The translations under genes were made by a program, and so were the position numbers. A stretch of DNA of 64,000 nucleotides. Origin: Zhongshania marina (GTDB lineage Bacteria > Pseudomonadota > Gammaproteobacteria > Pseudomonadales > Spongiibacteraceae). A model generated the notes under the pieces. The model was not told the origin of the DNA. It made no database searches and saw only the letters and a list, made by a program, of their open reading frames with translations. Below are positions 16,363 through 25,494 of this stretch, in pieces. Each line of letters begins with the position of its first letter. The stretch's first letter is position 1. The stretch lies in the NCBI RefSeq assembly GCF_002915595.1, contig NZ_PQGG01000016.1:1-64000 (forward strand). The letters run 5' to 3'.

Positions 16363-16790
16363 TCAATACCGGTTTTCTTGCCTTTGAAGATTGCCAGCGC
16401 GGTGATCGGTTAGCATTGTCTGAGGTATTGGATAATGTGTGTTTTACGTCTAATGGGCTGGTTCCGGTCATTGCTCAGGATCACCGCAGTCGCGATGTGC
16501 TTATGCTGGCGTGGATGAATCGCGATGCCTTAGAGCAAACGCTCCACAGCGGCGATATGACGTATTGGTCTCGCTCACGCGCTCAGTTGTGGCGAAAAGG
16601 AGAAACGAGTGGCCATTATCAGCGTCTGAAAACCATGCGGGTTGATTGTGATGGCGATACCTTACTGTGCGATGTTGACCAGCGCGGTTCTGCCTGCCAT
16701 ACCGGCAGACCTAGCTGTTTTTACTTGCAGGTGGATGCAAACACCCGCAGCGTAAAAGTCACTCACTCCGCGCCAAAGAGACAATGTTAG
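16359..16790 (+). CDS. hisI: HisI-type phosphoribosyl-AMP cyclohydrolase paralogue
   Basis: This 143-residue monofunctional PRA-CH catalyses ring opening of phosphoribosyl-AMP in histidine biosynthesis. The metal-site motifs are DCDGD (residues 96-100, Cys97) and ACHTGRPSC (Cys113, His114, Cys120). An N-terminal extension of about 27 residues precedes the domain. PRA-CH is zinc-dependent, and duplicate HisI copies are known members of Zur regulons that spare or outcompete for zinc. The gene is physically separate from the hisBHAF cluster at 22578-25422, which supports the view that it is a zinc-response paralogue. The housekeeping copy is not in this window. Confidence 0.85.
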   Translation: MINTGFLAFEDCQRGDRLALSEVLDNVCFTSNGLVPVIAQDHRSRDVLMLAWMNRDALEQTLHSGDMTYWSRSRAQLWRKGETSGHYQRLKTMRVDCDGDTLLCDVDQRGSACHTGRPSCFYLQVDANTRSVKVTHSAPKRQC

Positions 16791-16869
16791 AGACTTGCTT
16801 TCGTGTTGCGGCGAGCCTTATAAAATTCGAGCCACTATTTTTTGCAATGCACACCAAGGATGTTTGTAA

Positions 16870-17916
16870 ATGTCGACACTGAGCGCTATTCCCACCAATG
16901 TTATCACCGGCTTTCTTGGTGTTGGAAAGTCGACGGCCATCCTGCATCTTTTAAAGCAAAAGCCAGATCATGAACGTTGGGCGGTACTCGTCAATGAGTT
17001 TGGCGAGGTGGGTATTGACGGCAGTTTAATAAGCGGTAAAGAAAGCGAAGCTTCTGGGGTATTTATTAGAGAAGTACCGGGAGGGTGTATGTGCTGCGCC
17101 GCCGGTTTACCCATGCAGATTGCATTGAACCGTTTACTGACTCACGCCAAGCCACATCGATTGTTAATTGAGCCCACTGGTCTTGGTCATCCTCAAGAGG
17201 TGCTGGCGGTGCTATCTGCTGAGCACTATAAAGAGGTGCTAGATTTACAAGCGACTATCACCTTAGTGGATGCCCGAAAAATTACTATACCGCGCTATAC
17301 TGAGCACGCGATATATAATCAGCAAATGGCGATTGCCGATGTGATTGTGGCGAACAAGGCGGATCAATATGAGGTTGAGGATTTCCCTGCGCTGCTAGAT
17401 TTTTTGGAGACGCGTTTTGGCCATAATCAGATGGGCTTGAGTAGTAAATCTGTTTTTCAGGTGAGCCAAGGCGAGCTTGATATTGAGTGGCTGGCGGCAC
17501 CGGCCCGTGAGCACCAGCAGGAATATCACCACCATCATAATTCGCATTCAAGTGAACAACTGGCTGTGGAATACTTCCCGCCCATTGAATTGTCGGAGGA
17601 AGGTTATCTTTGTATCGACAACCAAGGCGAGGGATTCTTCAGTCGCGGTTGGGTCTTCTCGCCTGAGTGGATTTTTGATGCGGCTAAGCTGTATGGTTTG
17701 TTAGTGGGTGTCGATGCCGAGCGCATTAAAGGCGTCTTTGTGACAGCGCAAGGCATTACGGCCTACAACAAGGCCGATGGAGTATTGACGGAGTTCGAGC
17801 TAGACGATTGTTTGGACAGCCGAATCGAATGCATTAGTACAGACCCAGAGGTGCTTACGCACTTAGAAGAGGCCATATTTGATTGCGTACTCAGTAAGCC
17901 TTACTCCTCGGTATAA
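16870..17916 (+). CDS. Second COG0523 (YjiA-like) GTPase with His-rich loop
   Basis: This 348-residue G3E GTPase has Walker A GFLGVGKST (14-22), NEFGEVGID (42-50), the metal motif CMCC at Cys73/75/76, and NKAD (162-165). A loop with His220-223 and His226 (EYHHHHNSHSS) is a probable zinc store. It differs from the first GTPase at 12204 in length and in the switch residues, so the two are not a recent duplication. It is 79 bp after hisI and probably ends the operon. The 3' end overlaps the convergent DUF3299 gene by 16 bp. Confidence 0.87.
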   Translation: MSTLSAIPTNVITGFLGVGKSTAILHLLKQKPDHERWAVLVNEFGEVGIDGSLISGKESEASGVFIREVPGGCMCCAAGLPMQIALNRLLTHAKPHRLLIEPTGLGHPQEVLAVLSAEHYKEVLDLQATITLVDARKITIPRYTEHAIYNQQMAIADVIVANKADQYEVEDFPALLDFLETRFGHNQMGLSSKSVFQVSQGELDIEWLAAPAREHQQEYHHHHNSHSSEQLAVEYFPPIELSEEGYLCIDNQGEGFFSRGWVFSPEWIFDAAKLYGLLVGVDAERIKGVFVTAQGITAYNKADGVLTEFELDDCLDSRIECISTDPEVLTHLEEAIFDCVLSKPYSSV

Positions 17917-18482
17917 GGCTTAATGGAGTCTACTTCGATGGAGTAGGCCGCTGTCGCAGTGTCGTTCTCAACTATTGTGGTTTTGATGGTGCCGTATAAC
18001 CAAAATGGGTCGTACAGTGATGATAGTTTGAAGCCCTTTTTAAACTCGGCATACACAATTTGATTCGGGGGTGGCGGTGGTACATGAATGCAGGCGCCAA
18101 AATACGGAACTAAAAAGAATTTGGTGATATGGTGCCGATCTACACCAAACTCCAGTGGGACGATAAATCCGGGAATGCGAATGGCTTTGCCGTCGAACTC
18201 GGCAATAACTTTGGTGGAAACTAAGGCTTGCTGATAGCGGCTGTCGCCTGGTTCATCCAGTGCGGCTTTGATTTGGCTGGCAATCTTATCTGCGTCTGAG
18301 CCATCTTCAATTTCATTGATAGAATCTGGTGGATTTAAAAAAGCCTCCAGATCATCTTTGGGTATAAGGTCTGTCCATTCTACCGTCTGGTAATTATCCT
18401 GAGCGAAGGCCGTGCTAGCCATTACAAGCAGTAGTGCGACCAGAGCATATGTAGTGATTGAGCGTAAAGAAACGAATGCCAA
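17901..18482 (-). CDS. DUF3299 exported protein
   Basis: This 193-residue exported protein has a Sec signal peptide (about residues 1-27, ending STAFAQ). The DUF3299 domain shows the IPGFIVPLEF and FFLVPYFGACIHVPPPPPNQ blocks. The single Cys and His near the Pro run could bind metal. It is divergent from the ABC pair across a Zur-like box. DUF3299, DUF2796, an ABC ATPase and a permease together match the Pseudomonas aeruginosa PA4063-PA4066 set as I recall it. The start is TTG, supported by AAAGGAG 7 nt upstream with no better ATG. Function is unknown. Confidence 0.78.
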   Translation of the reverse strand: MAFVSLRSITTYALVALLLVMASTAFAQDNYQTVEWTDLIPKDDLEAFLNPPDSINEIEDGSDADKIASQIKAALDEPGDSRYQQALVSTKVIAEFDGKAIRIPGFIVPLEFGVDRHHITKFFLVPYFGACIHVPPPPPNQIVYAEFKKGFKLSSLYDPFWLYGTIKTTIVENDTATAAYSIEVDSIKPYTEE

Positions 18483-18567
18483 AATGGGCTCCTTTTACAA
18501 AATTGGTTTGCCAAGTCAGCTTGACGAAACGCGCAATTGGTTTGAAAACAATCATCGCGACTTTAAA

Positions 18568-18583
18568 TATGATACGTTATATC
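18568..18583. promoter_or_regulatory. Second Zur-like box, divergent control region
   Basis: TATGATACGTTATATC matches 15 of 16 bases of the box at 11744-11759. It lies between the divergent DUF3299 gene (start 18482) and the ABC ATPase gene (start 18615), so it could control both. The right half of the palindrome is degenerate compared with the first box. Confidence 0.6.
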
Positions 18584-18614
18584 GCCAACAACCACATCAA
18601 TAGGAAATCGGCAC

Positions 18615-19283
18615 GTGCTGCTCAGCATTAAAGACCTCCGTTTTCACTACCCCGGCGACAGTAAGGTGGTGCTAGATATTCCGCAATGGTGCTTGAGCGC
18701 GGGCGAACAGGTTTTTCTTCACGGTCCCTCTGGTGCAGGTAAGTCTACGTTTCTTAAATTGTTAGCCGGTCTTCTTGTTCCCAGCGGCGGCAGTATTACG
18801 ATGTTGGGGCAACCGTTGCAGGCTTTGCGCAGTGGCCAACGCGACAAGTGGCGGGCTCGTCATATTGGCTTTGTCTTTCAGCAGTTCAACTTAGTTCCCT
18901 ATTTGAGTGGCCGAGATAATATTCGTCTCGCCGCCCACTTCGGCGGCAAGGGTGATGTCGATGCGGCTGCAACGGCTTTATTGACAAGCTTGGGGCTGGA
19001 CGAAAAATTACATCGCAAGCCGGCGGCTGAACTCAGTATTGGGCAGCAGCAGCGGGTGGCCATTGCCCGCGCACTGATTAATCAACCGGAGCTGCTCATC
19101 GTCGATGAGCCAACCTCCGCTCTCGATGCTAAAAATCGCGATCTCTTCATGGCCTTGCTGGGTGAACAATTAGCGGAAAATAATACCGCACTGATATTTG
19201 TCAGCCACGATCTTAGCTTGGCGAATGGCATAAGTCGCGTGGAGTCTTTGCAGGACATCAATCAGGCTGGGAGGGTTAACTAA
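18615..19283 (+). CDS. ABC transporter ATPase, LolD/MacB type
   Basis: This 222-residue ATPase has Walker A GPSGAGKST (37-45), a Q-loop in GFVFQQFNLVP, the signature LSIGQQQRVAIA and Walker B LLIVDEPTSALD. These place it in the LolD/MacB/FtsE subfamily, whose members work by mechanotransmission with FtsX-like permeases rather than classical import. The GTG start has TAGGAA 8 nt upstream. The stop shares one base with the permease start (TAATG). In this island it probably handles zinc-linked periplasmic proteins such as the DUF2796 protein; the substrate is inferred. Confidence 0.85.
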   Translation: MLLSIKDLRFHYPGDSKVVLDIPQWCLSAGEQVFLHGPSGAGKSTFLKLLAGLLVPSGGSITMLGQPLQALRSGQRDKWRARHIGFVFQQFNLVPYLSGRDNIRLAAHFGGKGDVDAAATALLTSLGLDEKLHRKPAAELSIGQQQRVAIARALINQPELLIVDEPTSALDAKNRDLFMALLGEQLAENNTALIFVSHDLSLANGISRVESLQDINQAGRVN

Positions 19284-20509
19284 TGTTTTTACGTTTAGCC
19301 CTGGCAAGTCTGCGCAGTCGCAAAGGTTCAGTATTGCTGACGTTTCTCGCTATTACAGTCAGTGTGTTCGTATTGCTGGGTGTAGAGCAAATTCGCCAAC
19401 AAGCTAAAAGCAGTTTTAACAATACCGTGTCTGGCATTGACTTGATTGTTGGGGCGCGCACCGGCGATATTAATTTACTGCTGTATTCGGTTTTTCGTTT
19501 GGGGCACGCCAGTAATAATATTTCTTGGCAAAGTTATCAGCACATTGCCGCAGACCCAAACGTTGCGTGGACAATCCCCATTGCTCTTGGCGACTCTCAC
19601 AAAGGTTATCGCGTTATGGGAACGACGGCGGATTATTTTAATCACTTTCGTTTTGGTCAAAACCGCCCCTTGGTGCTGGCGGAGGGCAAGCCTTTTTCCC
19701 AGCTCTATGAGCTGGTTCTTGGCAGCGAAGTTGCTCGATCACTGGGTTACCAGATTGGCGACGAGCTGGTGCTGGCACACGGTTTGGGGAGTACCAGCTT
19801 CAGTCAACACAAGGATAAGCCTTTTCGGGTTGCGGGCATTCTTCAAGCTACCGGTACGCCAGTAGATCAGACCTTGCATGTTAGCCTAGAGGCGATTGAA
19901 GCCATTCACGCCGGCTGGCAAAACGGCGTAAAAATGCCCGGTTCAGCCCGTGGGCATGACGAGGAAGAGCTTACACCCGAGTCCATAACTGCGTTTATGG
20001 TAGGACTTAAATCAAAGCTCGCCACCTTTCGTTTGCAGCGGCAAATTAACACCTACGACAGAGAACCCTTGCAAGCCATTCTTCCCGGTGTGACCCTAAC
20101 CCAGCTTTGGCAGATGATGTCGGCGATGGAAAATACCCTGCGTTTGATAGCGGCCTTAGTGCTGCTTGCCTCTTTGTTGGGTCTTGCCGCCATGTTGCTG
20201 GCATCTATCAAAGAACGTCAGGGCGAGATAGCCGTTATGCGTGCTATTGGCGCGCCGCCTCTGTTTGTCTTTGTGCTGATTCAGGCTGAGGCGCTGCTGA
20301 TTAGTCTTGGCGGCATCATCGTAGCCAATCTACTCCTCGTTTTATGTATTGCGGTGGCGGGCAATACCCTTGCCGAGCGTTACAGCTTGTTTATTGATGG
20401 CAATCTACTTACACCGCAGCTGGTAATTTATATGGCTGTGATTTTGGTCAGCACATTATTGGTTAGCGTAATACCGGGAATAAGTGCGTATCGAAAGGCG
20501 TTGGAATAG
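19283..20509 (+). CDS. FtsX-like ABC permease, LolCE/MacB type
   Basis: This 408-residue permease has one N-terminal transmembrane helix (about 15-35), a large periplasmic MacB-like domain, and three C-terminal helices. The FtsX core shows IAALVLLASLLGLAAMLLAS followed by IKERQGEIAVMRAIGA, which is the coupling-helix segment. It pairs with the ATPase immediately upstream. The domain plan is that of single-gene permeases related to PA4065 of Pseudomonas aeruginosa. A role in zinc acquisition or envelope adaptation to low zinc follows from context only. Confidence 0.83.
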   Translation: MFLRLALASLRSRKGSVLLTFLAITVSVFVLLGVEQIRQQAKSSFNNTVSGIDLIVGARTGDINLLLYSVFRLGHASNNISWQSYQHIAADPNVAWTIPIALGDSHKGYRVMGTTADYFNHFRFGQNRPLVLAEGKPFSQLYELVLGSEVARSLGYQIGDELVLAHGLGSTSFSQHKDKPFRVAGILQATGTPVDQTLHVSLEAIEAIHAGWQNGVKMPGSARGHDEEELTPESITAFMVGLKSKLATFRLQRQINTYDREPLQAILPGVTLTQLWQMMSAMENTLRLIAALVLLASLLGLAAMLLASIKERQGEIAVMRAIGAPPLFVFVLIQAEALLISLGGIIVANLLLVLCIAVAGNTLAERYSLFIDGNLLTPQLVIYMAVILVSTLLVSVIPGISAYRKALE

Positions 20510-20588
20510 GATCAAGCCGATTGGATTGGATGGTGGTTGGTGGTAATGGTGGCTTTTGGTAAGCTGTTGATTTTAAACGAAAAATTAA

Positions 20589-20664
20589 TGGTGCCCAGAG
20601 ACGGAATCGAACCGCCGACACGAGGATTTTCAATCCTCTGCTCTACCGACTGAGCTATCTGGGC
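20589..20664 (-). tRNA. tRNA-Phe (GAA)
   Basis: The minus strand reads as a complete 76-nt cloverleaf. The acceptor stem GCCCAGA/TCTGGGC encloses a D arm GCTCAGTCGGTAGAGC. The anticodon stem is GAGGA/TCCTC with loop TTGAAAA, giving anticodon GAA. The T arm is GGCGG-TTCGATT-CCGTC. The CCA end is encoded (20589-20591 on the plus strand). Confidence 0.96.
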
Positions 20665-20702
20665 TTATATTGAGGGTTTTGGCTGCCTCTCAGAAGGCGC
20701 GT

Positions 20703-20731
20703 ATTAAACCTGTTCCGAAACAGCGAGTCAA
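20703..20731 (-). promoter_or_regulatory. Promoter of tRNA-Phe
   Basis: On the minus strand TTGACT, a 17-bp spacer and TTTAAT are followed by ACGCGCC, a GC-rich discriminator typical of stringently controlled stable-RNA promoters. The start point would be about 30 nt upstream of the mature tRNA. Confidence 0.7.
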
Positions 20732-20749
20732 GCCCCTGAAATAAGAGAG

Positions 20750-21022
20750 TTATTCGCTGGGGGGTACGTAGCCCTCAGCTTTTTCGTAGTCTTCGCCGGA
20801 TAGGAACTTTTCCATTTCTGCTTGTAGGAATTTTCGAGAGGCGGGGTCCATCATGCTCAGGTGCTTTTCGTTGATAAGCATGGTTTGGTGGGCGTGCCAT
20901 TCTTCCCACGCTTTTTTAGAGACGTTTTCGAAGATGTCCTGGCCTTTTGGGCCGGGGTAGGGTGGCTTGTCTAGGCCGTCGAGTTCTTGCTGGTATTTTT
21001 TGCAGAATACGGTGCGGGTCAT
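20750..21022 (-). CDS. yggX: Oxidative-damage protection protein YggX (Fe(II) trafficking)
   Basis: This 90-residue protein has the family opening [10 protein letters not shown] (conserved Cys7) followed by LDKPPYPG and the ISKKAWEEW-like segment ([19 protein letters not shown]). YggX protects iron-sulfur clusters from oxidation and is thought to traffic Fe(II). It overlaps mutY by 4 bp (ATGA). The mutY-yggX pair is conserved in enterobacteria and pseudomonads, and MutY itself carries an iron-sulfur cluster. Confidence 0.95.
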   Translation of the reverse strand: MTRTVFCKKYQQELDGLDKPPYPGPKGQDIFENVSKKAWEEWHAHQTMLINEKHLSMMDPASRKFLQAEMEKFLSGEDYEKAEGYVPPSE

Positions 21023-22101
21023 AGTGGGGCTTCTCTTAATAGATCTGAGCTGAATACAGCGTCGAGCAGTTTTTTAACTGGTGCGGCAAGGCCGACTTGT
21101 TGTTCTGGGTGTCCCTTATACCAAAGCTGTTGCTTGGCTTCCATGACTGTGTTGATTTCGCTGTGCAGGCGGATGTGTACCGGCGTGATGTCGAGATGGA
21201 AATGGCTGAAGGTGTGGCGCATTAGTGGCCAGTGCTGCTTGGTGGAGTTCGCGCCGAGGTTTTGGTCGATATAGTGATCAAGTTCGTCTGCGTTTGCCGC
21301 TTCTGGAAAGCTCCATAGGCCGCCCCATATACCGCTATTGGGACGCTGTTCCAGCAAAATTTCGCCCTGATTATTTTCGATAATCAGCATATGAACTTGT
21401 CGAGTGGGTATTTGTTTTTTGGGCTTTTTGCTGGGGTAGTCGGTTTGGGTGTTGTTCGCGTAGCTCTGGCAGTTATTTTGTACTGGGCAGCTTGGGCACT
21501 GTGGTTTGCTGCGGGTACAGAGTGTGGCGCCGAGATCCATAATGGCTTGGGTGTAGTCGGCGACTCGCTTATCAGGAGTTAGCTCTTCGGCTAAATCCCA
21601 TAATTGGCTTTCGACGTGCTTTAACGCCGGCCAGCCGTCAATGGCGGCATAGCGGGTGAGCACCCGTTTTACATTCCCGTCGAGTATGGGCGCGCGGCCC
21701 TTGCAGGCGATGGAATATATTGCAGCGGCGGTTGAGCGGCCTACGCCGGGGAGTTGCTGGAGTGCGTTGTGGTCGTGGGGGAATTCGCCGTCAAATTCAT
21801 CGCAAACCATTTTGGCGGCTTTATGAAGGTTTCTGGCGCGGGCGTAATAGCCAAGGCCTGTCCAGAGGGCGAGTACGTCGTCACTCGGCGCATCGGCAAG
21901 GCTCTGCACGGTCGGAAACCGTGCCATAAAGCGTTGGTAATAATCGATGACGGTGGCAACTTGGGTTTGCTGCAGCATAATCTCAGAAACCCACACCCGA
22001 TATGGAGTGATGTTTTGCTGCCAGGGCAAGTCTTTGCGACCAGCGACGTCGAACCATGCCAGCAGTTGTTGGCTGAAGCTTGGTTTATTACTTGATTTCA
22101 T
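21019..22101 (-). CDS. mutY: A/G-specific adenine DNA glycosylase MutY
   Basis: This 360-residue glycosylase removes adenine mispaired with 8-oxoguanine. It has the [18 protein letters not shown] catalytic Glu region (Glu40), the helix-hairpin-helix [12 protein letters not shown], the catalytic Asp in [10 protein letters not shown], and the four-Cys [4Fe-4S] loop [23 protein letters not shown]-like C-terminal domain recognises the oxidised base. The ATG at 22101 shares one base with the stop of the upstream GNAT gene. I preferred it to an in-frame GTG at 22125. Confidence 0.95.
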   Translation of the reverse strand: MKSSNKPSFSQQLLAWFDVAGRKDLPWQQNITPYRVWVSEIMLQQTQVATVIDYYQRFMARFPTVQSLADAPSDDVLALWTGLGYYARARNLHKAAKMVCDEFDGEFPHDHNALQQLPGVGRSTAAAIYSIACKGRAPILDGNVKRVLTRYAAIDGWPALKHVESQLWDLAEELTPDKRVADYTQAIMDLGATLCTRSKPQCPSCPVQNNCQSYANNTQTDYPSKKPKKQIPTRQVHMLIIENNQGEILLEQRPNSGIWGGLWSFPEAANADELDHYIDQNLGANSTKQHWPLMRHTFSHFHLDITPVHIRLHSEINTVMEAKQQLWYKGHPEQQVGLAAPVKKLLDAVFSSDLLREAPL

Positions 22102-22496
22102 TAAGTATTGCGCTGCCAACACCATAGGCGATTATTGGCCGTAAAACCGAGTTCTGCGAACAGGTTGATGAGCTCGGGAGCGCTTCGTAAATCTGCGGAG
22201 ATCGATTGTAGGTCGTCAGGCAGTTGCTTCATCGCTTGGATGATGAGCTGGCGCGCCACTCCTCTGCGGCGGGTCACTTCACGCACCGATAGCTGCGCTA
22301 TTTGGTAGTCGCCGCCGTAGATGGGGGTGAGTGTAAAGGCTGACAGAATGCGACCATTAAAACGGCCGCCGTAGATAATTAGCTTGCCAGCATTGGCAGA
22401 CGCGAGCAGTTTTACACTGTCGTTTGGGTACAGTATTTCGAGGTCCGCAGCGTCCTGTGGGTCGGGCTGGGTGATAATTTCGGCGTATACAGGCAT
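22101..22496 (-). CDS. GNAT-family acetyltransferase (PanZ/YhhK-like)
   Basis: This 131-residue protein has a single acetyltransferase fold with the acetyl-CoA pyrophosphate loop [14 protein letters not shown] (motif A, about 72-85). Its end, [17 protein letters not shown], and its size resemble the PanZ/PanM-type GNAT that controls PanD maturation, but I cannot settle that from sequence reading. It is the first gene of a GNAT-mutY-yggX transcription unit with 1-4 bp overlaps throughout. It is divergent from hisB. Confidence 0.7.
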   Translation of the reverse strand: MPVYAEIITQPDPQDAADLEILYPNDSVKLLASANAGKLIIYGGRFNGRILSAFTLTPIYGGDYQIAQLSVREVTRRRGVARQLIIQAMKQLPDDLQSISADLRSAPELINLFAELGFTANNRLWCWQRNT

Positions 22497-22537
22497 TTAT
22501 GACGTTTCTGCTTGGTGTAATACGGGTTGGGATTTTT

Positions 22538-22543
22538 TATAAT
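22538..22543 (+). promoter_or_regulatory. -10 box of the his operon
   Basis: A perfect TATAAT lies 35 bp upstream of the hisB start in a T-rich context. No good -35 hexamer stands at 16-18 bp. No histidine attenuator peptide is apparent. Confidence 0.45.
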
Positions 22544-22577
22544 ACGCTATTGTAAGCAATTAACCGATGAGGCGTCG

Positions 22578-23171
22578 ATGAACGAGCGCAAAGCTACGAT
22601 CAGCCGTAACACCCTAGAAACCCAAATTACCGTGACAGTGAATCTAGATGGCACGGGCACGTCTCATTTTGAAACTGGGGTTCCCTTCCTAGATCATATG
22701 ATGGATCAGATCGCCCGTCACGGCCTGATTGATTTGGTGGTGCACGCCAAGGGTGATTTACACATAGATGCGCATCACACCGTAGAAGATATTGGCATCA
22801 CAATGGGCCAGGCATTTGCTGAAGCGGTGGGCGACAAGAAAGGTATTACTCGATACGGCCACGCCTATGTGCCGCTGGATGAGGCCCTGTCGCGGGTGGT
22901 AATCGACTTCTCTGGCCGCGCCGGTCTTGAATATCACGTGCCTTATACCCGTGGCAGCGTGGGTGGTTTTGATGTGGATTTATTCTCTGAGTTTTTCCAC
23001 GGCTTTGTGAATCACGCCAAAGTGACTCTGCACATTGACAATTTACGCGGCAAAAACACCCATCACCAGGCTGAAACTGTGTTTAAAGCCTTTGGCCGCG
23101 CCTTGCGTATGGCCTTGCAGGCCGATGAGCGCATGGCGGGTATTACGCCTTCTACTAAGGGCAGTCTCTAG
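22578..23171 (+). CDS. hisB: Imidazoleglycerol-phosphate dehydratase
   Basis: This 197-residue enzyme carries out the sixth step of histidine synthesis. It is the monofunctional form, without the HisB phosphatase domain found in enterobacteria. Both metal-binding His-rich repeats are present: [13 protein letters not shown] with [10 protein letters not shown]-type [12 protein letters not shown], and [15 protein letters not shown] with [10 protein letters not shown] chose the ATG at 22578, which has GAGG about 7 nt upstream. An in-frame extension from 22527 would add residues that no family member has. It is first in a hisB-hisH-hisA-hisF operon. Confidence 0.96.
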   Translation: MNERKATISRNTLETQITVTVNLDGTGTSHFETGVPFLDHMMDQIARHGLIDLVVHAKGDLHIDAHHTVEDIGITMGQAFAEAVGDKKGITRYGHAYVPLDEALSRVVIDFSGRAGLEYHVPYTRGSVGGFDVDLFSEFFHGFVNHAKVTLHIDNLRGKNTHHQAETVFKAFGRALRMALQADERMAGITPSTKGSL

Positions 23172-23182
23172 GATTTATCTGT

Positions 23183-23851
23183 ATGAGTTCTTCTTCCGTT
23201 GCCGTCGTTGATTACGGCATGGGTAATTTGCATTCGGTGGCCAGTGCCCTCGATAAGGTCGGCGACGGCGTTAAAGTCATCGTTACTGACTGCCCCGACA
23301 CCATTTTAAGCGCAGACCGCGTTATCTTCCCCGGCGTGGGTGCCATTCGTGATTGCATGGCTGAGTTAAAAAGTCGTGGCCTCGATGAAGTCATTCAAGA
23401 GGTGGCGGCGCAAAAGCCCATGCTCGGTATTTGTCTTGGTATGCAGGCGCTGCTTGAAAATAGCGAAGAAAATGGCGGCGTAGAGTGTCTGGATATTTTG
23501 CCCGGTGCGGTAAAGTTTTTTGGCAATGATTTGCACGACAGTGCCGGTACGCGCTTAAAAGTGCCACATATGGGTTGGAATAATGTGGCGCACTCTATTG
23601 AGCATCCCCTGTGGGAAGGCATCGCCAATAACAGCCGGTTTTACTTTGTGCACAGCTACTATGTAGACGCGCCAGACTTTGTGGCCGGCACCGCAGATTA
23701 TGGCGTGCAGGTTCACGCTGCACTCGCCTGCGAAAACGTATTCGCTGTGCAATTTCACCCAGAAAAAAGCGGTGAAGCCGGCTTGCGTTTACTGCGCAAT
23801 TTCTTGAACTGGGATCGTCCGACGGCGAGTTTTTTCCCCGTATCTGACTAA
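23183..23851 (+). CDS. hisH: Imidazole glycerol phosphate synthase, glutaminase subunit
   Basis: This 222-residue class I glutamine amidotransferase provides ammonia to HisF. The nucleophile elbow is GICLGMQAL (Cys about 84), and the His-x-Glu of the triad is in [13 protein letters not shown]. The opening [12 protein letters not shown] is diagnostic. It lies 11 bp after hisB and 36 bp before hisA. Confidence 0.96.
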   Translation: MSSSSVAVVDYGMGNLHSVASALDKVGDGVKVIVTDCPDTILSADRVIFPGVGAIRDCMAELKSRGLDEVIQEVAAQKPMLGICLGMQALLENSEENGGVECLDILPGAVKFFGNDLHDSAGTRLKVPHMGWNNVAHSIEHPLWEGIANNSRFYFVHSYYVDAPDFVAGTADYGVQVHAALACENVFAVQFHPEKSGEAGLRLLRNFLNWDRPTASFFPVSD

Positions 23852-23887
23852 TCTAGTCTTCAGAATTTTATTTTTTAGGTTTTTATT

Positions 23888-24622
23888 ATGTTGATTATCC
23901 CCGCAATAGATTTAAAAGACGGCCAATGCGTGCGCCTGCGTCAGGGCGAAATGGGCGACTCTACGGTATACGGTAATGACCCCGTTGAAATGGCGGCGCG
24001 CTGGGTTGCCGCAGGTGGGCGTCGTCTGCATCTAGTCGATCTTAATGGCGCTTTTGAAGGTAAGCCGGTAAACGGCGAAGCGGTAACGGCCATTGCGAAG
24101 GCCTACCCAGATTTGCCAATTCAAATCGGCGGCGGCATCCGGTCACTGCATACCATAGAGCAGTATTTAGATGCCGGAGTGAATTACGTCATTATCGGCA
24201 CCAAGGCCGTTAAAGAGCCTAAATTTGTGGCAGAGGCCTGCAAGGCTTTCCCCGGTTCGGTTATTGTTGGCTTAGATGCCAAAGACGGTTTGGTCGCCAC
24301 AGATGGCTGGGCGGAAGTCTCAACCCTATTGGCCACCGAACTGGCCAAGCGTTTTGAGCAAGACGGCGTTAGCTCGATTGTATATACCGATATTAGCCGC
24401 GACGGCATGATGCAGGGCGTGAATGTTGACGCCACCGTGGCTATGGCCAAGGCGTCTGGCTTGCCGGTAATTGCCTCTGGCGGCGTGACAAATATGGATG
24501 ATATTCGGGCGCTTAATGCAGTGGCTGATGCTGGTATATTGGGCGCAATTACTGGACGCGCAATTTACGAAGGCGAACTCGATTTAGCCGAAGCTCAGCG
24601 TTACTGCGACGACAATCGCTAA
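23888..24622 (+). CDS. hisA: ProFAR isomerase
   Basis: This 244-residue (beta-alpha)8 barrel isomerises ProFAR to PRFAR. It has the general-base Asp in IPAIDLKDG (Asp8), the catalytic Asp of [11 protein letters not shown] (about 130s-160s loop) and the phosphate-binding IQIGGGIRS and IASGGVTN segments. Length is normal. It sits between hisH and hisF in the standard order. Confidence 0.96.
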   Translation: MLIIPAIDLKDGQCVRLRQGEMGDSTVYGNDPVEMAARWVAAGGRRLHLVDLNGAFEGKPVNGEAVTAIAKAYPDLPIQIGGGIRSLHTIEQYLDAGVNYVIIGTKAVKEPKFVAEACKAFPGSVIVGLDAKDGLVATDGWAEVSTLLATELAKRFEQDGVSSIVYTDISRDGMMQGVNVDATVAMAKASGLPVIASGGVTNMDDIRALNAVADAGILGAITGRAIYEGELDLAEAQRYCDDNR

Positions 24623-24645
24623 CAGCGAATAGGACGAAAAATCAT

Positions 24646-25422
24646 ATGGCATTGGCTAAACGCATTATTCCCTGCTTAGACGTGGATAAAGGGCGCGTTG
24701 TAAAAGGTGTTAATTTTGTCGGTATTCGTGACGCGGGTGATCCCGTAGAAGTGGCCAAACGCTATAACGAGCAGGGTGCCGACGAGATCACCTTTTTAGA
24801 TATTACCGCCACCCACGAAGGCCGTGAAACAACGGTTCACACCGTTGAGCAAATTGCGGCGGAAGTATTTATACCCTTGACGGTTGGCGGTGGCATTCGT
24901 GAGATAAAAGATATTCGCACCATGCTTAATGCGGGTGCTGACAAGGTTGGCATTAACTCAGCGGCGATCCATCGTCCTGACTTTGTAAAAGAAGCCGCAG
25001 ATCGTTTTGGATCTCAGTGCATTGTTATCGCGATAGATGCTAAGCGTGTCGCTGATGAGGCTGACGGACGTCCGCGCTGGGAAATATTCACCCACGGCGG
25101 CCGCAAGCCAACAGGGATTAACGCGGTGGAGTGGGCGATAAAAATGGTTGAAAACGGCGCTGGTGAAGTGTTGTTGACCAGCATGGACGGTGACGGCACT
25201 AAGGCTGGTTATGACTTGGCGCTGACCCGCGCCATTTCTGAAGCCGTGCCGGTGCCGGTAATTGCCTCTGGCGGTGTGGGAAATCTCGACCACATGGTGG
25301 CGGGTATAAAAGAAGGCTTGGCGGACGCGGTATTGGCGGCGAGCATTTTTCATTTTGCCGAATACACCGTGCCAGAAGCCAAAGCCTATATGGCTGCCCG
25401 AGGAATAGAAGTGCGTTTGTAA
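24646..25422 (+). CDS. hisF: Imidazole glycerol phosphate synthase, cyclase subunit
   Basis: This 258-residue barrel converts PRFAR and ammonia to IGP and AICAR. Catalytic aspartates lie in [16 protein letters not shown] (Asp11) and [15 protein letters not shown] (Asp about 132-180 loop). The phosphate motifs VGGGIR and ASGGVG are intact. It starts 23 bp after hisA and ends the operon at a strong terminator. Confidence 0.97.
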   Translation: MALAKRIIPCLDVDKGRVVKGVNFVGIRDAGDPVEVAKRYNEQGADEITFLDITATHEGRETTVHTVEQIAAEVFIPLTVGGGIREIKDIRTMLNAGADKVGINSAAIHRPDFVKEAADRFGSQCIVIAIDAKRVADEADGRPRWEIFTHGGRKPTGINAVEWAIKMVENGAGEVLLTSMDGDGTKAGYDLALTRAISEAVPVPVIASGGVGNLDHMVAGIKEGLADAVLAASIFHFAEYTVPEAKAYMAARGIEVRL

Positions 25423-25434
25423 TTTGTTTTAGCA

Positions 25435-25475
25435 GATATAAAAAAGCGGGCCTTGATTGCCCGCTTTTTTATATC
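25435..25475. terminator. Bidirectional terminator between hisF and the S41 peptidase gene
   Basis: A 17-bp perfect stem (25435-25451 with 25459-25475) has a GCGGGC/GCCCGC core, a 7-nt loop and A/T tracts on both sides. It can serve hisF on the plus strand and the convergent peptidase gene on the minus strand. Confidence 0.93.
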
Positions 25476-25494
25476 TGACATATTCGACTGGCGA

